A stretch of DNA of 64,000 nt from JARRQJ01 sp963761035. Lineage in GTDB: Bacteria > Pseudomonadota > Gammaproteobacteria > DRLM01. Below are positions 53,282 to 62,561 of the stretch, piece by piece. The stretch's first letter is position 1; each line of letters opens with the position of its first letter. The notes under the pieces were generated by a model. The model had not been told where the DNA came from. It did no database searches and saw nothing but the letters and a program-made list of their open reading frames with translations. Made by a program: the position numbers and the translations under genes. The DNA lies in contig CAVXFH010000002.1 in the NCBI GenBank assembly GCA_963761035.1, forward strand, positions 2,170,001 through 2,234,000. The letters run 5' to 3'.

Positions 53282-54754
53282 ATGAATCCCTTAACGACGC
53301 GCCGAGCCGGTATATTGCTGCATCTCACCTCGCTGCCCGGCGGCGGGGTGTGCGGCACCCTGGGTGCGGAGGCGTATCGTTTCGTGGATTTTTTGGTCGC
53401 GGCCGGGCAGACCGTTTGGCAGTTTCTGCCGATCGGTCCCACTCATGACGACGGCTCCCCATATCAATGTCTCTCCTTGCATGCGGGCAATCCGCTGTGC
53501 ATCAGTGCGGAGCCGTTGATCGGCGCCGGATGGTTGCAGGGCGCGCTGGAACCGCCCAGGACGCCCGCGGAGCAAGGGGCGATGTTGGCCAACGCGCATC
53601 ACGGTTTTTTGCAACGCGCGGGTGATGCGGATCGCCTGCATTTGTCCGCCTTTGTTGCAGCCAATCGCCATTGGTTGGAAGATTATGCTCTGTACGTGGT
53701 ATTACGGGAGTCGCACGGCTGCAATTCTTGGGTAGAGTGGCCCGCGGCCCTGCGCGATCGCAATCCCGCCGTTTTGCGGAAGGCTCGACGCCGGCACAAG
53801 GATGTATTGGAGCGGGTGTGCTTCGAACAGTTCGTGTTTTATCGGCAATGGCAGGCCCTAAAAGACTACGCGAACCGCCAGGGGGTGTTTTTGTTTGGCG
53901 ATCTCCCGATCTTCGTCGCCCACGACAGTGCCGATGTGTGGGCGCAGCAGGATTATTTCCAATTGGATGATAACGGTCGGGCCACCGTGGTGGCGGGTGT
54001 TCCGCCGGATTATTTTTCCGCCACCGGCCAGCGTTGGGGTAATCCCCATTATCGCTGGGAGCGCATGCAGCAGGACGAGTTTCAGTGGTGGGTGGCTCGC
54101 TTCAAGACGCAGTTGCAGTTGTTCGATCTGGTGCGCATCGATCACTTTCGCGGTTTCGAGTCTTATTGGGAGATTCCCGCCGGCCACGACACCGCTATGG
54201 ATGGGCGCTGGGTTCAGGCACCGGGCGATGCCCTGTTCAAAGTATTGCGCAGCCATTTCGATCCCCTGCCGGTGGTGGCCGAGGATCTCGGACTCATCAC
54301 TCCGGAGGTCGAGGCACTTCGTCTACGTCATGGCTTCCCCGGAATGAAGATTTTGCAATTTGCCTTTGACGGCGGACCCGCCAATCCCTATCTGCCTCAT
54401 AATCATCACCACTTGGCCGTGGCCTATACCGGTACTCATGACAACGATACCACCGTGGGCTGGTACAACGCGTTGCCGCCGGACATGCGCCGACGGGTGG
54501 ATGAATACCTGCACTCCATGGGTGAACCCATGCCTTGGCCATTAATCCGCGCCGCATTGGCCTCAGTTACCATCTTGGCGGTGGTTCCCATGCAGGATGT
54601 CTTGGCCTTGGGCGGTGAACACCGCATGAATACGCCGGGGAGACCCAACGGTAATTGGCGATGGCGCTTTGGTTGGGATCAGGTCAGCGCCGCGATGGCG
54701 CCGCATCTGCGGCGTCTGACGGATATCTATGGGAGGTTACCGCCGAGGTCTTGA
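53282..54754 (+). CDS. malQ: 4-alpha-glucanotransferase (amylomaltase)
   Basis: Transfers maltodextrin segments between alpha-1,4-glucans (GH77). The 490 residues start at the ATG at 53282 (MNPLTTRRAGILLHLTSLPG); the frame is open back to 53156 inside the GH57 gene without conservation. Seen are SPYQCLSLHAGNP, the catalytic DHFRGFESYWEIP, VAEDLGLITPEVE and YTGTHDNDTTVGW. It is the compact bacterial form, not the longer E. coli MalQ. It lies 25 bases after GH57 and is convergent with glgP across 254 bases in which I see no feature. Confidence 0.94.
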   Translation: MNPLTTRRAGILLHLTSLPGGGVCGTLGAEAYRFVDFLVAAGQTVWQFLPIGPTHDDGSPYQCLSLHAGNPLCISAEPLIGAGWLQGALEPPRTPAEQGAMLANAHHGFLQRAGDADRLHLSAFVAANRHWLEDYALYVVLRESHGCNSWVEWPAALRDRNPAVLRKARRRHKDVLERVCFEQFVFYRQWQALKDYANRQGVFLFGDLPIFVAHDSADVWAQQDYFQLDDNGRATVVAGVPPDYFSATGQRWGNPHYRWERMQQDEFQWWVARFKTQLQLFDLVRIDHFRGFESYWEIPAGHDTAMDGRWVQAPGDALFKVLRSHFDPLPVVAEDLGLITPEVEALRLRHGFPGMKILQFAFDGGPANPYLPHNHHHLAVAYTGTHDNDTTVGWYNALPPDMRRRVDEYLHSMGEPMPWPLIRAALASVTILAVVPMQDVLALGGEHRMNTPGRPNGNWRWRFGWDQVSAAMAPHLRRLTDIYGRLPPRS

Positions 54755-55008
54755 CGGGGCTGAGGTTTGGGGCGCCGGTTGGAGCGCTGTTTGTTGCCTG
54801 ATCCGGAGATGGATAAGGTGTTTAACCAGCGGGCCGGATCGTGATAGTTGCTCAGATAGTTTGAGCTGGCAGTTCTGCACTGCATTGAGGAAATTCCGTC
54901 TAGTCTTTTTTCCAGGACAGCAAAGTGCGTGCGACTCGCCAGTAAAATGATTCCATGGCGTAGTGGATCTAATCGCGCCGGTGAGCGGATCTCATGCTTG
55001 AGATGTTC

Positions 55009-57564
55009 TTATATCCAGAGCATGCGCCCCATTTCAAGGGGGTGACTTAATAGCGGGTGCGATGGAAATAAGCGGATTTTATAATATTGTAGCCCTGAGA
55101 GCGGGGGAGCCAGATCCAAACGATACAGTGTTTCTTCTCGCAGGGTATCGCCGGGCTGGAGTTGATGACTGGAATGCACGACGAAGTCGCTGGTTTCCGA
55201 AGACGAACCTACCAGGCATTCAACGGTGATGTATTGGGCAGCCAAGCCGTGCAGCTTGACGGCTGTTTCCAGTGTCAAGGTTTCTCCCGCCACGATATGG
55301 GTGGGACCCGTTTCGATACGTCGGGCGGTAACCCGAGGCCAGATTTCGATTATGTGTCTTTTCCATGCCGCCAAGTCGCGCGCGGGTTGGGCCTCCCGTT
55401 CGCTCAGGGTATGTTGCTGACGGCTGGCAGGTCCGTAAAAGCGCGCGATATAATCGATCAACATACGCTGCGCGTTATAGCGGGGTATCAGAGACTTCAT
55501 GGAGGCCTTGGACATCTTGACCCATCTTTCCGGATAGCCATGACCGTTGCGGTCGTAATACATAGGGATAATCTCCTTTTCCAGGAGATCCAGTAATTCC
55601 TGACCTTCTTCCCGGTCGCGAGCGGATTGGTCATAATCGGCGCCGTGCGGGGTGATGGCCCAGCCGTTGCTGCCGTTGTAGCCCTCGCCCCACCAGCCGT
55701 CGAGTACGCTGAGATTCAAGACGCCGTTGATACCCGCCTTTTGCCCCGAGGTGCCGCTTGCCTCGAAAGGGTATTGGGGGGTGTTGACCCAAACATCAAC
55801 GCCAGTGACCAATTTGCGGCTCAGCGACAGGTCATAACCCTCCAGCAGGATGACCTTGCCTTCGAACTCGGGGCGGAGCGAGAAGTCATGGATAACCTTG
55901 ATGAACTGCTGGCCGGGGATATCGTGCGGATGAGCCTTGCCGGCAAAGATCAACAACACCGGTCGCGCAGGATCATTGACGATCCGCGCCAGACGGGCCG
56001 GATCGGAGAATAACAAGGTCGCCCGCTTGTAGGTGGCGAAACGCCGTGCAAAACCCAAAATGAGGATGTCGGTGTTTTCGGAGGTCAGGGCGTGGGTAAT
56101 GCGTTTGATTTGCCCGACACTTAATCCGTTGCGCCGATGTTGGCGCGAGGCGCGATTGCGCGCTTCGACCAGCAACGACGCCTTTAACGATTGGCGCAGG
56201 CTCCAGAAGCTGTAATCGGGTATCTCATCTATCCTAGCCCATTGCTCTTCGCTGGTGAGTGTGTTGCGCCATTCCCCGCGGAAACGCGCATCGAAAAGGC
56301 TCATCCACTCCCGCGCCAGAAAGGTGGGCACGTGTACGCCGTTTGTGACGTAGGATATGGGGTTTTCCGCGGAAGGCACCTGCGGCCAGATGTAGTCCTC
56401 CATGCGCGATGCCACGTCGCCGTGGATGCGGCTCACGCCATTGTGAAAACGCGAACAACGCAAGGCCAGCGAAGTTTGGTTGAAGCCGTTTACGTTGCCC
56501 GGACTGCTACCCAAGGCGAGAAATTGTTCGCGGCTGATACCGAGCTGTTGATGGAAGCCGTAAAAATAGGTGTCCATCAGCTTGTGATCGAAGATATCGT
56601 GTCCTGCCGGTACCGGCGTATGAGTCGTGAATACCGTTCCCGCCGCAACCAGCTCCAGGGCGGTATCGAAGTCGATACCGCGCTCGACATATTCGCGAAT
56701 ACGTTCGACGGTGAGGAACGCGGCATGGCCTTCATTGATGTGCCATGCTGTGGGTTTCAATCCTAAGGCGCGCAAGGCGCGCACGCCGCCTATGCCCAAC
56801 ACGATCTCCTGCTGGATACGGGTGTGGATATCACCCCCATAGAGCTGATGGGTTATGGACCGGTCCGCATCGCTGTTTTCCGCCACGTCGCAGTCCAAGA
56901 AGAACAGGCGGATATGGCCGGCCTTGGCTTCCCATACCTTGAGCGTGACGCGCCGGTCGGCAATCATGACGTGCACGTATAGGGGCTGGCCTTCGCCGCC
57001 CCGCGCCGACCGCACCGGCAGTTGGTCGAAGTTTGTCGGCGTATAATGGGCAATCTGCTTGCCGTGGCTGTCGATGGTCTGTGTAAAGTATCCCTGGCGA
57101 TACAATAAGCCCACCGCTACGAAAGGCAAGGCCAGGTCGCTGGCGGCCTTGCAGTGATCGCCTGCCAGGATGCCGAGTCCGCCGGAATAAATGGGCAGAC
57201 TTTCGTGCAGGCCGAATTCGGCGCAGAAATAAGCGACTAAATCCCGGGCCGGGTCGAGGTGGTCGGTGATGTCGGCGCCGTAGTTTTCCTGATGATAGGT
57301 ATCATAAGCGGACAGCGCCCGGTTGAAATCTTCTATGAAGACCCGGTCTTCAGCCGCTTCGTCCAAACGGCTCTGTGCAACCCGCCGTAAAAAGAGCTTG
57401 GGATTATGGCCGCATTCGTCCCACAAGGACTGGTCGAGGCGCACGAATAGGCCGCGTATCCTCCGGTCCCAGCTATACATCAAGTCGTTGGCCAGCTCGT
57501 CCAAGCGTTGCAGGCGCGCCGGCAGTTTAGGCTGAACTTCGATGCTAAAGCGTGTGCCGTTCAT
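55009..57564 (-). CDS. glgP: Alpha-glucan (glycogen) phosphorylase
   Basis: Releases glucose-1-phosphate from glycogen ends, feeding pgm. The 851-residue PLP enzyme belongs to the class with an N-terminal DUF3417-like part (LDELANDLMYSWDRRIRGLF) rather than the E. coli GlgP class. The PLP-lysine motif is EASGTSGQKAGINGVLN near residue 615. Other anchors are CAEFGLHESLPIYSGGLG and NEGHAAFLTVERIREY. It is transcribed alone, and its start faces tRNA-Leu with a 214-base AT-rich spacer that must hold its promoter. Confidence 0.94.
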   Translation of the reverse strand: MNGTRFSIEVQPKLPARLQRLDELANDLMYSWDRRIRGLFVRLDQSLWDECGHNPKLFLRRVAQSRLDEAAEDRVFIEDFNRALSAYDTYHQENYGADITDHLDPARDLVAYFCAEFGLHESLPIYSGGLGILAGDHCKAASDLALPFVAVGLLYRQGYFTQTIDSHGKQIAHYTPTNFDQLPVRSARGGEGQPLYVHVMIADRRVTLKVWEAKAGHIRLFFLDCDVAENSDADRSITHQLYGGDIHTRIQQEIVLGIGGVRALRALGLKPTAWHINEGHAAFLTVERIREYVERGIDFDTALELVAAGTVFTTHTPVPAGHDIFDHKLMDTYFYGFHQQLGISREQFLALGSSPGNVNGFNQTSLALRCSRFHNGVSRIHGDVASRMEDYIWPQVPSAENPISYVTNGVHVPTFLAREWMSLFDARFRGEWRNTLTSEEQWARIDEIPDYSFWSLRQSLKASLLVEARNRASRQHRRNGLSVGQIKRITHALTSENTDILILGFARRFATYKRATLLFSDPARLARIVNDPARPVLLIFAGKAHPHDIPGQQFIKVIHDFSLRPEFEGKVILLEGYDLSLSRKLVTGVDVWVNTPQYPFEASGTSGQKAGINGVLNLSVLDGWWGEGYNGSNGWAITPHGADYDQSARDREEGQELLDLLEKEIIPMYYDRNGHGYPERWVKMSKASMKSLIPRYNAQRMLIDYIARFYGPASRQQHTLSEREAQPARDLAAWKRHIIEIWPRVTARRIETGPTHIVAGETLTLETAVKLHGLAAQYITVECLVGSSSETSDFVVHSSHQLQPGDTLREETLYRLDLAPPLSGLQYYKIRLFPSHPLLSHPLEMGRMLWI

Positions 57565-57778
57565 GGCGTTCTATTTTGCCTCTCTGAGGATTAAAGTTAT
57601 AAATGGACCATAATTTAGCAAAATATATGCCATTAAGTGATGCGCTCACTCCATCACTATCATAAGACTGGCTAAAGACGGGAAGCTCGCGGCGGTGTCT
57701 TCTCGTAATTTTCTTATTTCTACTCGTCTGGCGTCGACCATTGTTTCGGATGTCAGTGGCGTGGGGCGCTTGTCAATT

Positions 57779-57865
57779 TGGTGCCGGGAGGGAGAATCGA
57801 ACTCCCACGATGTCACCATCACCGGATTTTGAGTCCGGCGCGTCTACCAGTTCCGCCATCCCGGC
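57779..57865 (-). tRNA. tRNA-Leu, anticodon CAA
   Basis: The minus strand gives GCCGGGA pairing with TCCCGGC for the acceptor stem, a D-arm with GGTAGACGC, anticodon stem CCGGA/TCCGG around loop CTCAAAA (anticodon CAA, reading UUG), a long variable arm as required for tRNA-Leu, and T-loop GTTCGATTC. CCA is encoded (57779-57781). It is a single tRNA, divergent from queA, with its own promoter at 57878-57905. Confidence 0.97.
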
Positions 57866-57877
57866 GCCAGGTCGCTT

Positions 57878-57905
57878 AGTATATGAATTTCTGAAGCGTC
57901 GGCAA
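57878..57905 (-). promoter_or_regulatory. Sigma-70 promoter of tRNA-Leu
   Basis: Minus strand TTGCCG (57900-57905), 16-base spacer, TATACT (57878-57883), then a GC-containing discriminator and the mature tRNA 5' end 12 bases on. The -10 is nearly perfect and the position is right for a stable-RNA promoter. Confidence 0.8.
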
Positions 57906-57961
57906 GTAAATCTTCAAGTAGACTCGCTCAATACAGGGAAAATGTTACTATTCGCGGCGCC

Positions 57962-58996
57962 ATGCGGCGTAGCGACTTTCATTTTGATCTACCCAAGGAA
58001 TTAATCGCGCAGCGTCCGTTAGCGGTGCGCAGCGCTAGTCGTCTGCTGTGCTTGGAGGAAGTCGGAGCCAAGCTGGAGGACAATCTGATTACGCATCTCC
58101 CGGAAAAGTTGCTGCCTGGCGATTTGCTGGTGTTCAACGATACTCGAGTGATTCCGGCACGCCTATTTGGGGCTAAGGCGAGCGGCGGCCGGCTGGAGCT
58201 GCTGGTGGAGCGCGTGGTGGACGAACATCGTGTTTTAGCCCTAATTCGGGCCAGCAAGCCGCCGCAGGCGGGTACACTACTGTACCTAGCGCAGACGGTG
58301 CCGGCGGAGGTTATCGGCCGTCATGGCGAGCTGTTCGAAGTAAGGTTTCACGACCCGCGTCCGGTGCTGACACTATTGGATCAAATTGGGCACATCCCCT
58401 TGCCGCCCTATATCGATCGACCCGATAACGAGGACGACCGCGAGCGTTATCAAACCTTGTTCGCGCGGGAGCCGGGCGCCGTGGCTGCCCCTACCGCCGG
58501 TCTGCATTTCGATGACCTCTTGCTGGATAAGCTCCGAGCGCGGGGAGTAGAAATAGGGTTCGTGACTCTGCATGTCGGGGCGGGGACGTTTCAACCGCCG
58601 CGGGTGGACGATTTGCGAGAACATCGCATGCATGCCGAGTGGGTGTCGGTGAGCGCGGCGTTATGCACACGGGTACGGGACACCCGCACCCGCGGCGGGC
58701 GGGTGGTGGCGGTGGGCACCACCGTGGTACGCAGTTTGGAAGCGGCTTCAGGCGGCGGCGAGATTCGGGCCCTGCAGGGTGAGACGCGTTTGTTTATCCA
58801 TCCCGGCTATCAATTCAAGACTGTGGACGCTATGGTGACCAACTTTCATTTGCCGGAGTCTACGCTATTAATGTTGGTGTGCGCCTTTGGCGGATACGAT
58901 CGCGTCATGCGCGCCTACCGCCACGCCGTGGCGCAGCGTTATCGTTTTTTCAGTTATGGTGATGCAATGCTGCTTTCGAGCCCCGCGGTGGTATAG
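57962..58996 (+). CDS. queA: S-adenosylmethionine:tRNA ribosyltransferase-isomerase
   Basis: Transfers and isomerises the ribosyl part of SAM to make epoxyqueuosine in tRNAs for Asn, Asp, His and Tyr. The 344 residues start MRRSDFHFDLPKELIAQRP and contain LPGDLLVFNDTRVIPARLFG, AAPTAGLHF, TLHVGAGTFQPPR and TNFHLPESTLLMLVCAFGG, all family signatures. A ribosome site is not obvious, but this ATG gives the canonical N-terminus. No tgt follows, unlike E. coli; the convergent fpr lies 33 bases away. Confidence 0.96.
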   Translation: MRRSDFHFDLPKELIAQRPLAVRSASRLLCLEEVGAKLEDNLITHLPEKLLPGDLLVFNDTRVIPARLFGAKASGGRLELLVERVVDEHRVLALIRASKPPQAGTLLYLAQTVPAEVIGRHGELFEVRFHDPRPVLTLLDQIGHIPLPPYIDRPDNEDDRERYQTLFAREPGAVAAPTAGLHFDDLLLDKLRARGVEIGFVTLHVGAGTFQPPRVDDLREHRMHAEWVSVSAALCTRVRDTRTRGGRVVAVGTTVVRSLEAASGGGEIRALQGETRLFIHPGYQFKTVDAMVTNFHLPESTLLMLVCAFGGYDRVMRAYRHAVAQRYRFFSYGDAMLLSSPAVV

Positions 58997-59029
58997 CCAT
59001 TTTTCAAGTCGGATAATACCCGCAGCTGT

Positions 59030-59806
59030 CTACTTTTCGACGAATGCCCGTTCGATCACGTAGTGACCGGGCTCCCCAATGCGAGGTGAGATATTAAATC
59101 CGCGTATATCTAAAAGGCTGCAGGTCTCCTTGAGCATTCCCGGGCCGCCGCAAATCATCGCGCGATCATGTGCTGGAGTCAGCGGCGGCAAACCGATGTC
59201 TTCGAACAGCTTGCCGCTGTTGATCAGATCGGTGAGCCGGCCTTGAAACTGGGACGTTTCGCGGGTTACCGTCGGATAATAAATGAGTTTGTCGCGCACC
59301 AGCTCGCCAAAAAATTCGTTGTTGGGTAAGTGCTCGGTGATGAGGTCGGCGTATGCCAGCTCGTTCACGTACCGCACCCCGTGGATTAATACCACCTTTT
59401 CGAATTTTTCGTAGGTCTCGGGATCCTGGATGATGCTTAGGAACGGGGCCAGGCCCGTGCCCGTACTTAGCAAGTAGAGATTTTTTCCAGGGAGCAAATC
59501 ATTCAACACCAGAGTGCCGGTGGGTTTGCGGCCGACCAGGATGGCGTCGCCCTCCTTGAGATGCTGCAGCCGGGAGGTCAAGGGGCCTTTCTGAACCTTG
59601 ATGCTGAAAAATTCCAAGTGCTCTTCATAATTCGGACTGGCAATACTGTAGGCGCGCACCAAAGGGCGGTTTTCCACCTCCAGACCGATCATCACGAACT
59701 GGCCGTTGATAAAGCGCAATCCAGGATCGCGCGTGGTCTTGAAACTGAAGAGAGTGTCGTTCCAGTGATGGACGCTTAAAACCTTTTCCGTCGCGAAATT
59801 GCTCAT
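59030..59806 (-). CDS. fpr: Ferredoxin-NADP reductase
   Basis: An FAD enzyme exchanging electrons between NADPH and ferredoxin or flavodoxin. The 258-residue product is the short bacterial class: FAD motif RAYSIASPNYEEHLEFF, NADP motif LLSTGTGLAPFLSIIQDP, the MICGGPGMLKET segment and the C-terminal VIERAFVEK. It lies 15 bases after etfA on the same strand, so electron flow between NADPH, ferredoxin and ETF may be coordinated. Start and length are normal. Confidence 0.94.
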   Translation of the reverse strand: MSNFATEKVLSVHHWNDTLFSFKTTRDPGLRFINGQFVMIGLEVENRPLVRAYSIASPNYEEHLEFFSIKVQKGPLTSRLQHLKEGDAILVGRKPTGTLVLNDLLPGKNLYLLSTGTGLAPFLSIIQDPETYEKFEKVVLIHGVRYVNELAYADLITEHLPNNEFFGELVRDKLIYYPTVTRETSQFQGRLTDLINSGKLFEDIGLPPLTPAHDRAMICGGPGMLKETCSLLDIRGFNISPRIGEPGHYVIERAFVEK

Positions 59807-59821
59807 ACTGTCGCTGCCTGT

Positions 59822-60775
59822 CTAGGATTTCATGGATGAGTTCAACGCCGCCACCAATGCGGGCACCGCTTCAAACAAATTGGCAACCAGACCGTAATCG
59901 GCGACTTGGAAAATCGGGGCATCGGGATCCTGGTTGATGGCGACGATGGTTTTGCTGTCTTTCATTCCGGCGATATGCTGAATTGCCCCGGAAATACCGA
60001 TAGCGATGTAGAGTTCCGGGGCGACAATCGTACCGGATTGTCCGACCTGCAAGTCGTTGGGGGCAAATCCGGCATCGACGGCGGCTCGCGTCGCCCCCAG
60101 CGCGGCATTTAATTGTTGCGCCAAGGGGGTTAGTACCGCCGCGAATTGTTCGGCGCTGCCGAGCGCCCGCCCCCCGGAGACCACTACGCGGGCGCTCGCG
60201 AGATCGGGACGGTCGGAGACATTATGCTTTTCACCCAACCAGCGGGCCAAGGTCGACGCGGCAGGCGCGTCCGCGCGGATTATCGTCGCCGCGCCGCCGT
60301 TCGTGGCGGCGATAAAACTGCTGGGGCGGACTGTCAGCACCTGAATGGGGTCGGAGTTTTCCACCGTGGCATTGAGATTGCCAGCGTAGATCGGACGCAG
60401 GTAGGTTTTCGGCCCTAAAATAGCGGTTACGTCGGATAGCATAGCCACGTCAAGCAGCGCCGCCGCGCGCGGCAGCACGTTCTTGCCGAAAGCCGTGTGC
60501 GGCGTCAGAACGACGCGGTATTCATTTTTTTTTACTAGCCCAACGACTAGCTCGGCGACATCTTCTGCGAGAGGATGCGCCAAGTGCGGAGCGTCGATCT
60601 GAATGATTTGGGCAACGCCGTTGATGGTTGCCGCCTCTTGTGCAACCGAGGCTACGTCATGTCCTGCCACTAAAATGTGGACCGGCAATCGCCAGTTGAG
60701 CGCCGCCGTTACCGTTTGACGGATGGCCGGCTTGAGTATTTTCCCACTATGTTCGGCGAGAATCAGGACGCCCAT
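59822..60775 (-). CDS. etfA: Electron transfer flavoprotein alpha subunit
   Basis: With EtfB forms the FAD-containing carrier from acyl-CoA and other dehydrogenases to ETF:ubiquinone oxidoreductase. The 317 residues have the N-terminal ILAEHSGKILKP and the C-terminal FAD domain with SGGRALGS, GISGAIQHIAGMKDSKTI and NQDPDAPIF. The start overlaps the etfB stop by one base. This is the standard group, not a clear bifurcating type. Confidence 0.95.
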   Translation of the reverse strand: MGVLILAEHSGKILKPAIRQTVTAALNWRLPVHILVAGHDVASVAQEAATINGVAQIIQIDAPHLAHPLAEDVAELVVGLVKKNEYRVVLTPHTAFGKNVLPRAAALLDVAMLSDVTAILGPKTYLRPIYAGNLNATVENSDPIQVLTVRPSSFIAATNGGAATIIRADAPAASTLARWLGEKHNVSDRPDLASARVVVSGGRALGSAEQFAAVLTPLAQQLNAALGATRAAVDAGFAPNDLQVGQSGTIVAPELYIAIGISGAIQHIAGMKDSKTIVAINQDPDAPIFQVADYGLVANLFEAVPALVAALNSSMKS

Positions 60776-61524
60776 TACATCACCCTGGCCTCATCGCGGA
60801 GTTTTTCCACGAGTTCATCTACGTTATTTATCTTTATTCCGGATTTTCGCGCGGGGGGATCGCTGACTTTAACCATTTTCAGGCGGGGGCTCGCATCGAC
60901 GCCCAATTCCGACGCGGTGTAAGTCTGTATCGGCTTCTTTTTTGCCATCATGAGATTGGGTAACTTTACGTAACGCGGTTCGTTGAGCCGCAAATCCGCC
61001 GTAATCACGGCGGGGAGACGCAATGCCAGGGTTTCGGTGCCACCGTCGATTTCTCGGGTGACCTGGATCTCTTTATCGCCGACTTGCAAGGCCGAGACGG
61101 CGACGCCCTGGCCAACGCCGAGGAGTGCGGCGAGCATCTGCCCCACTTGCCCGGCATCACTGTCGATGGCTTGTTTGCCGACTATGATCAAACCGGGCTG
61201 TTCGTGTTCCGCCACTGCCTTGAGCAGCTTTGCAACCGCCAAGGGTTGCAGCGCCGCAGCGGTTTCCACGAGAATGGCGCGATCGACACCCATGGCCAAG
61301 GCATGGCGCAGCACATCCTGCGCGGCGGATGTCCCTAACGATATTGCGACCACCTCGGTGGCCAGACCGCGTTCCTTCAAGCGCAACGCCTCTTCGAGCG
61401 CATTTTCGTCGAAGGGATTGGCGCCCATTTTAACGCCCGCAATATTGACATCGGAGCCATCCGGCGTGATGCGCACCTTCACGTTGAAATCCACCACACG
61501 CTTTACGGCGACCAGCACTTTCAT
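60775..61524 (-). CDS. etfB: Electron transfer flavoprotein beta subunit
   Basis: The AMP-binding partner of EtfA. The 249 residues begin MKVLVAVKRVVDFNVKVRI and contain NPFDENALEEALRLKE, GKQAIDSDAGQVGQMLAALL and RYVKLPNLMMAKKKPI, all typical. It is the first gene of etfB-etfA-fpr and is divergent from a LysR gene across 91 AT-rich bases holding a dyad (61590-61604). It acts in the cytoplasm. Confidence 0.96.
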   Translation of the reverse strand: MKVLVAVKRVVDFNVKVRITPDGSDVNIAGVKMGANPFDENALEEALRLKERGLATEVVAISLGTSAAQDVLRHALAMGVDRAILVETAAALQPLAVAKLLKAVAEHEQPGLIIVGKQAIDSDAGQVGQMLAALLGVGQGVAVSALQVGDKEIQVTREIDGGTETLALRLPAVITADLRLNEPRYVKLPNLMMAKKKPIQTYTASELGVDASPRLKMVKVSDPPARKSGIKINNVDELVEKLRDEARVM

Positions 61525-61589
61525 AAAATCCCCCTATCAATTGCAAGCTATTATGAACGCGGTTACACTATTTGTTAATTAGATTGATC

Positions 61590-61604
61590 AGATAAATATT
61601 ATCT
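61590..61604. promoter_or_regulatory. Candidate LysR operator between etfB and the LysR gene
   Basis: AGATAA-ATA-TTATCT is a dyad with perfect 6-base arms, 11 bases before the LysR start and about 66 before etfB. Its position in the divergent promoter region and its symmetry suit autoregulation by the LysR protein and control of etf. Confidence 0.5.
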
Positions 61605-61615
61605 ATAAAACAGAT

Positions 61616-62542
61616 ATGAAGTTTACTTTGCGGCAATTGGAAGTCTTCGTCGCGGTCGGGCGCCGAGAAAGCGTATCGCGGGCGGCGGAAGCGCTGGCTC
61701 TTTCCCAATCGGCGACCAGTACCGCCTTGGGAGAGATCGAGCGCCAATTTGACTGCCAGCTTCTCGACAGGGTGGGAAAAACATTGCGGCTCAACGAACT
61801 CGGACAGCAGCTGCTGCCCAAGGCGGTGGAACTGCTGGATCGGGCCCGGGAGATTGAGGAGTTGCTGGAAGGCAAGACCGGATTTGGCGCCTTGCGGATT
61901 GGCGCGACGCTTACCATTGGAAATTATCTTGCCGCGCTGATCATCGCATCGTTTCTGCAGCGCCATCCGGAAAGCCGTATCCGTCTGCAGGTGCACAATA
62001 CGGCGACCATCGTCCAACAAGTGGCGCACCACGAACTTGACTTGGGTTTGATCGAGGGCGATTGCCAGCATCCCGATATTGAGGTGCAATCCTGGCTGGA
62101 AGATGAACTCGTGGTATTTTGTGCGCCGAATTACCCGCTCGCCAAGCAAGGATACGGTTCCTTGGAGGAGCTGGCGGAACAACCCTGGATTTTACGCGAG
62201 CCTGGATCCGGTACCCGCGAGACATTCGACCATGCCATGCGCCACCATCATTTACCGCTCAATATCCGCTTGGAACTGGAGCACACGGAGGCGATCAAAC
62301 ACGCCGTGGAATTCGGCCTGGGAATCGGTTGCATCTCCCGCCTGGCGTTGCGTGAAGCCTTCCGACGCGGCAGTTTGGTGGCGATTGAGACGCCGGAGCT
62401 GGATTTTCGCCGTCAATTTCGTTTTCTTTGGTGTAAACAGAAATACCAGACGGCGGGTATGCGGGAATTTTTGGCACTATGCCGTTCTATTACTGCCGGC
62501 AGCAAGCGCAGCGACGACATTCCGCTGCCACTCATCCCTTAG
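61616..62542 (+). CDS. LysR family transcriptional regulator, YeiE-like
   Basis: A 308-residue LysR regulator. The HTH lies in residues 1-60 (FTLRQLEVFVAVGRRESVSR then LSQSATSTALGEIERQFDCQ). The effector domain has TIGNYLAALIIASFL, SWLEDELVVFCAP, EQPWILREPGSGTRE and HTEAIKHAVEFGLGIGCISR, closely following E. coli YeiE. It is divergent from etfB and 19 bases upstream of the ETF-QO gene, so both flanking ETF parts may be its targets. The effector is unknown. Confidence 0.92.
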   Translation: MKFTLRQLEVFVAVGRRESVSRAAEALALSQSATSTALGEIERQFDCQLLDRVGKTLRLNELGQQLLPKAVELLDRAREIEELLEGKTGFGALRIGATLTIGNYLAALIIASFLQRHPESRIRLQVHNTATIVQQVAHHELDLGLIEGDCQHPDIEVQSWLEDELVVFCAPNYPLAKQGYGSLEELAEQPWILREPGSGTRETFDHAMRHHHLPLNIRLELEHTEAIKHAVEFGLGIGCISRLALREAFRRGSLVAIETPELDFRRQFRFLWCKQKYQTAGMREFLALCRSITAGSKRSDDIPLPLIP

Positions 62543-62561
62543 ATAGACGAAGAGCCTTGCC

